DNA of 9,565 nucleotides from an uncultured Treponema sp. (GTDB taxonomy: Bacteria > Spirochaetota > Spirochaetia > Treponematales > Treponemataceae): NCBI GenBank assembly GCA_905372345.1, contig CAJPPE010000039.1, positions 1 to 9,565 on the forward strand, read 5' to 3'. The notes beneath the pieces were generated by a model, which was not told the DNA's origin, searched no databases, and saw only the letters and a program-made list of their open reading frames with translations. Both the position numbers and the translations under genes were made by a program. This document shows positions 7,002 through 9,565 of this stretch, piece after piece; within the stretch, counting starts at the first letter, position 1; every line of letters starts with the position of its first letter.

Positions 7002-7421
7002 TTATCTTTTTTCAACACAGCCTACATCGTCTTTTACTACCGACTTTTCATCAGCAGGAAGGGTTTTTATCTTAAATATAAATACGTAATACTTTGCCGC
7101 TATAACACAGGCTATTAAAATTCGGGCATAGAGTTTAGCCGAAAAATAAAAAGCGGCTGCAAGCATGATTGAGGCAAAGGAAAGTATGATAAGCTTATTT
7201 TTTAAAGTCATACCTTTTTTTTCGTAAAAACTTTGAATGTATTTTTTATGAAAAGATGAGCTCATAAACCATCGTTCTAGTCTTTCCGAGCCCTTAGCAA
7301 AGCATACGACTGTTACAATAAAAAAAGGTGTTGTCGGTAAAATAGGCATGATGATACCTATAATTCCAAGACCCAGACAAATAAAGCCCAACACAATCCA
7401 AAAAATATTTATTATCTTCAT
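7002..7421 (-). CDS. DUF454 / YbaN-family inner-membrane protein
   Basis: A 139-residue small membrane protein of the DUF454 (YbaN) family, whose biochemical role is not established. The N-terminal hydrophobic stretch (about 4-42) contains the family signature: a glycine-rich run followed by GIIMPILPTTPFF (22-34), then CFAKGSERLERWF (40-52). A second hydrophobic region (about 77-117) probably forms two more passes. The C-terminal tail (118-139) is polar. The ATG at 7419-7421 is preceded by AGAGGTGA with 7 nt spacing. It lies 91 nt downstream of the annotated lptG stop, but only 17 nt after the stop of the -1-frame extension of that gene, which suggests one operon. The next gene, glmE, has its own promoter. 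I see no clear terminator after this gene. Confidence 0.9.
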   Translation of the reverse strand: MKIINIFWIVLGFICLGLGIIGIIMPILPTTPFFIVTVVCFAKGSERLERWFMSSSFHKKYIQSFYEKKGMTLKNKLIILSFASIMLAAAFYFSAKLYARILIACVIAAKYYVFIFKIKTLPADEKSVVKDDVGCVEKR

Positions 7422-7428
7422 AATCCTC

Positions 7429-7436
7429 TCACCTCT
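7429..7436 (-). promoter_or_regulatory. Ribosome binding site of the DUF454 gene
   Basis: AGAGGTGA on the - strand, about 7 nt upstream of the ATG at 7419-7421. It starts 2 nt after the TAA (7439-7441) that ends the -1-frame extension of the upstream permease gene. Confidence 0.6.
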
Positions 7437-7438
7437 AG

Positions 7439-7531
7439 TTAGTCGTAATTTACGTTATTTTTTTTACGGGCATCTTTTAAAAACTTTGTCAGATTTTTAG
7501 AAATGTCCAGCCCTAAGTCCTCGATTTTTTT
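7439..7531 (-). other. Slippery heptamer and -1-frame extension of the lptG-like gene
   Basis: At 7525-7531 the - strand reads A_AAA_AAA, with the zero frame placed exactly as in canonical -1 frameshift sites (TTA TTA AAA AAA TCG). In the zero frame the protein ends KKSRT at 7513. In the -1 frame, entered at this site, reading continues for 28 codons, IEDLGLDISKNL through to KKNNVNYD, and stops with TAA at 7439-7441. The extension is hydrophilic and looks like a natural cytoplasmic tail. Its stop is 17 nt from the next start codon. The permease would grow from 357 to 382 residues. Alternatives are a one-base indel in the A run (8 A's would fuse the frames), or a chance open stretch in AT-rich DNA. 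I found no clear stimulatory pseudoknot by eye. Confidence 0.45.
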
Positions 7532-8586
7532 AATAAATAAACGCTTAAAATCGAAAATATAAAAATCGGAGTCCACGCTCCTGCAAGGGGCGAGATGTAT
7601 TCCCACTTGGCACTTAACATAGTCACCATTTCGGTAACATAAAAAAGAGTTGCTATTCCCAAACTGAATAAGATACTCATCAACAGGATATTCTTTTTAA
7701 ATTTGCCGCCCAAAGAAATCGAAAAAAACAAGACTATAAAAATCGTAAACGGAAATGAAAAGCGCCTGTGATATTTTGAAAGGGCTTCATAATACGGAAG
7801 GCCGTTTTTTTTAAGAGCCGCTATAAATTCTTTTGCTTCCGAAATTCTCATTTCATCTACCGAGCTTAGATTTTTTTGAAAATTGGCCGGAGGCTCTGAA
7901 AGAATTATATTATCGGGAATAAGGTTTGAACGGCTTACAATATTTTTTTCATCAAATCGGTAAACTTCAGCACTGTCAGTAGTCCAGCGATCTTCACTCC
8001 AGACCATATGAGAGCTTTTAATAATCAACGACAGATTTCCGTCTCCATCACGGACTATTATATAGGCATTTGAAAGAGTTTGATCTTCTGCATTAAAATA
8101 ATCGGCCGTGTATACAATTTTTCCGAGTTCGGATAAAATTACCAAATCCTGAGTATCCAAACTTTCTTCTTCTTGTAAAAGTTTTTTTGAAAGCTGCGTT
8201 TTTTCATAAAAATATTTTATAACCACATTGTCTTCAAAAAAAATCATCCCTACGGAAAAACAAAGCCCCAAAACCAAAAGGGGAAGAGTAAAACGGCCTA
8301 AAGATATTCCCGCCGAAAATATCGATGTAAGTTCATTTTGTGCATATAAATTTCCCATGGTGTAAGAGCCGGCAAAAAGAATTGCCAAGGGCACGGAATA
8401 AGCAATACATTTAGGAATGTAGAGCCACATAACTTTTACAATATCTTTAAACTGCGCTCCGTTTTGAAGATAGGCAACTACGTTGGCAAATAAGTCTCCC
8501 AACTGCAAAAGCAAGACAAAAAAAAGCATTGCTACAACGAAGGTCGGTATAAAAAGTTTAAGCAAGTATCTTTGAAGCAGCCTCAT
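7513..8586 (-). CDS. lptG: LptG-like permease, YjgP/YjgQ family
   Basis: An inner-membrane permease subunit of the LptB2FG type, which extracts lipopolysaccharide or a related lipid from the inner membrane for export. The 357 residues match the family's usual 350-370. Three N-terminal membrane segments (about 12-32, 58-80 and 99-120) are followed by a periplasmic beta-jellyroll region (about 125-270) and three C-terminal segments (about 276-295, 299-320 and 332-352). NELTSIFSAGISLGRF (84-99) is the conserved cytoplasmic coupling region. The start MRLLQRYLLKLF at 8586 is chosen because it has AAGAGG 8 nt upstream and overlaps the upstream stop as ATGA; a start 21 codons earlier lies inside the upstream gene. 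The second position of the pair suggests LptG rather than LptF, but these paralogues are hard to tell apart. The zero-frame stop follows an A_AAA_AAA run that may allow a longer product. Confidence 0.9.
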   Translation of the reverse strand: MRLLQRYLLKLFIPTFVVAMLFFVLLLQLGDLFANVVAYLQNGAQFKDIVKVMWLYIPKCIAYSVPLAILFAGSYTMGNLYAQNELTSIFSAGISLGRFTLPLLVLGLCFSVGMIFFEDNVVIKYFYEKTQLSKKLLQEEESLDTQDLVILSELGKIVYTADYFNAEDQTLSNAYIIVRDGDGNLSLIIKSSHMVWSEDRWTTDSAEVYRFDEKNIVSRSNLIPDNIILSEPPANFQKNLSSVDEMRISEAKEFIAALKKNGLPYYEALSKYHRRFSFPFTIFIVLFFSISLGGKFKKNILLMSILFSLGIATLFYVTEMVTMLSAKWEYISPLAGAWTPIFIFSILSVYLLKKSRT

Positions 8587-8600
8587 TTTAAAAACCTCTT
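8583..8600 (-). promoter_or_regulatory. ATGA overlap and ribosome site joining the two permease genes
   Basis: The TGA stop of the upstream permease (8583-8585) overlaps the ATG of the downstream one (8584-8586) as ATGA. AAGAGG at 8595-8600 is 8 nt before that ATG. This indicates translational coupling and equal subunit supply, and fixes the lptG-like start. Confidence 0.85.
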
Positions 8601-9565
8601 TATTGCAATCACAGCCGTGCAAATAACCAATAAAACATTCGGAAACCACATTACAAGGGCTCCGTTTATATTTAGCCCCGACTCAAGGCAGAGCATTTGC
8701 CCCCCTATCAAAAAGGCCCAATAAGCAACTGAAATTAAAAGCCCCACTATAAAGCCCGTACTCTGATCATAGGTCTTACCGGCACGGCTTATAGCAAAAG
8801 CCAACAATACAAAAAAGAATGCCCCGAAGGGAACGGAAAACTTACGGTGAAGTTCCATAATATAGATATTCAAAAGACGAGGGCTCGTATCACCGGCTTC
8901 CTTTTTTTGCTTTATGTCTTTTATTAGATCATAAGAAGTCATCTTGTCGGGGCCTGCACTCGAAATAAACTTAGGGGCAACATCCTTTGCAAGAACATTG
9001 TAGGTTATACTTTCCCCATAGACAACATCAAATTTAGATCTATTGTTTAAATCGAGATTTAAAAGACGGGGATTGAGCATTTCAAGCTGCATGATAATCG
9101 ATCTGTCGTTGGATTTTTTTACATCGGTTTTAGATGAAGATAAAAATCTTTTTGCTCCCCTCTGGCTTGAATCGATTATTAAAAGATCATGGATTGAATT
9201 ATCCTTTATCAAGCCGGAAACAACTATCGAATTTTCATTACGCTTAACCGAATAAGACTCAAGTTCAAGGGCAGGAGTTGAAGAAGCAATATTGTAAAGC
9301 ACCTCGTTAAATTTTATCGTCCCGCGCGGAATCAAAATATCGTTTGTTATAAACGAACCTACCGAAACAAAAACTCCTAAAGCAAAAACCGGAATCAAAA
9401 TAAAAGAGGTTGAAATTCCTAAGGCATTCATCGAGATAAATTCATGGTCTGCCGAAAAGCGGCCCAAACACATGAGGGTTCCGATCAAGGCTGCATAGGG
9501 AGCTGTTGTAGCTATTATAAACGGAAGAGAATAAAACAAGAGCAATAAAACATCTTTTGTGGGAG
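8583..9565 (-). CDS. lptF: LptF-like permease, YjgP/YjgQ family, 5'-truncated by the window edge
   Basis: First of the two permeases. The frame is open to the window end, beginning PTKDVLLLLFYSLP, so the true start and first membrane segment (an estimated 35-50 residues) are missing; 326 residues are visible. The segment around SLPFIIATTAPYAALIGTL is membrane segment 2, followed by the coupling region LGRFSADHEFISMNALGIS, segment 3 (FILIPVFALGVFVSVGSFI), a periplasmic jellyroll region rich in Ser, Lys and Asp, and three C-terminal segments (PFGAFFFVLLAFAIS; GFIVGLLISVAYWAFLIGG; FPNVLLVICTAVIAI). The GRLSAD-E-like motif is typical of LptF/LptG. No ATP-binding subunit (LptB) or LptA/C is in the window. 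Treponemes are generally considered to lack classical lipopolysaccharide, so the cargo is uncertain. A TTG at 9545 is only an internal codon. Confidence 0.9.
   Translation of the reverse strand, partial: PTKDVLLLLFYSLPFIIATTAPYAALIGTLMCLGRFSADHEFISMNALGISTSFILIPVFALGVFVSVGSFITNDILIPRGTIKFNEVLYNIASSTPALELESYSVKRNENSIVVSGLIKDNSIHDLLIIDSSQRGAKRFLSSSKTDVKKSNDRSIIMQLEMLNPRLLNLDLNNRSKFDVVYGESITYNVLAKDVAPKFISSAGPDKMTSYDLIKDIKQKKEAGDTSPRLLNIYIMELHRKFSVPFGAFFFVLLAFAISRAGKTYDQSTGFIVGLLISVAYWAFLIGGQMLCLESGLNINGALVMWFPNVLLVICTAVIAIKRFLK

Noticed and set aside
6967..7012. A perfect Shine-Dalgarno-like AGAGGAGGAAATATG on the + strand, followed by a 5-bp stem (GGTTT/AAACC) and a T-rich run
   Set aside because: The ATG opens only three codons (MVF) before a stop, the stem is very short, and no + strand promoter or gene is there. 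The region is the back-to-back spacer of two - strand genes, so the combination looks accidental.
8587..8649. Longer lptG-like start, 21 codons upstream
   Set aside because: It lies inside the upstream permease gene. The ATGA overlap and AAGAGG site favour 8586, and the family starts with a short run before membrane segment 1.

Overview
The window reads as about 9.6 kb of spirochaete chromosome, most likely a host-associated Treponema close to T. denticola. This is inference from gene content and protein style: moderately low GC, AT-rich spacers, a treponeme-like chemoreceptor tip, a clostridial-type methylaspartate pathway for glutamate, and an LptF/LptG permease pair. No marker gene proves the species. 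Every sizeable reading frame that looks real belongs to a recognisable family. I see no CRISPR array, tRNA, rRNA, insertion sequence or phage gene.

Layout. Positions 1-1704 (+ strand) hold the 3' part of a methyl-accepting chemotaxis protein followed 22 nt later by a GNAT acetyltransferase. Everything after that is on the - strand, in four blocks read from right to left. (1) At 9565-7513 lie two YjgP/YjgQ-family permeases (lptF-like, cut by the window edge, and lptG-like) joined by an ATGA stop/start overlap. A small DUF454/YbaN membrane protein (7421-7002) follows on the same strand. (2) At 6910-4195 lie glmE (glutamate mutase large subunit) and mal (methylaspartate ammonia-lyase), with a good promoter in front and a strong hairpin behind. 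(3) At 4194-3809 is a 386-nt spacer containing the mal terminator hairpin, an imperfect inverted repeat built from GCAAAG-type units, and the prfA promoter. (4) At 3808-1736 lie prfA (release factor 1) and prmC (the methyltransferase that modifies its GGQ glutamine), 6 nt apart. prmC converges on the acetyltransferase.

How the genes work together. GlmE, with a GlmS partner not present here, rearranges L-glutamate to (2S,3S)-3-methylaspartate, and Mal deaminates that to mesaconate: the first two steps of methylaspartate glutamate fermentation. All catalytic residues I could index in both enzymes fall at the same numbers as in the clostridial enzymes. PrfA and PrmC are the classic enzyme-substrate pair of translation termination. 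LptF and LptG would form the inner-membrane permease of a lipid exporter.

The most interesting signal is at the 3' end of the lptG-like gene. A canonical A_AAA_AAA slippery heptamer sits two codons before the last sense codons. The -1 frame stays open for 28 more protein-like codons and stops just 17 nt before the next gene, which suggests a frameshift-extended tail or a homopolymer frameshift. Second is the repeat element at 3922-4010. The rest is mostly ordinary housekeeping and catabolic sequence, and I found no clear evidence for a wholly new multi-gene system.
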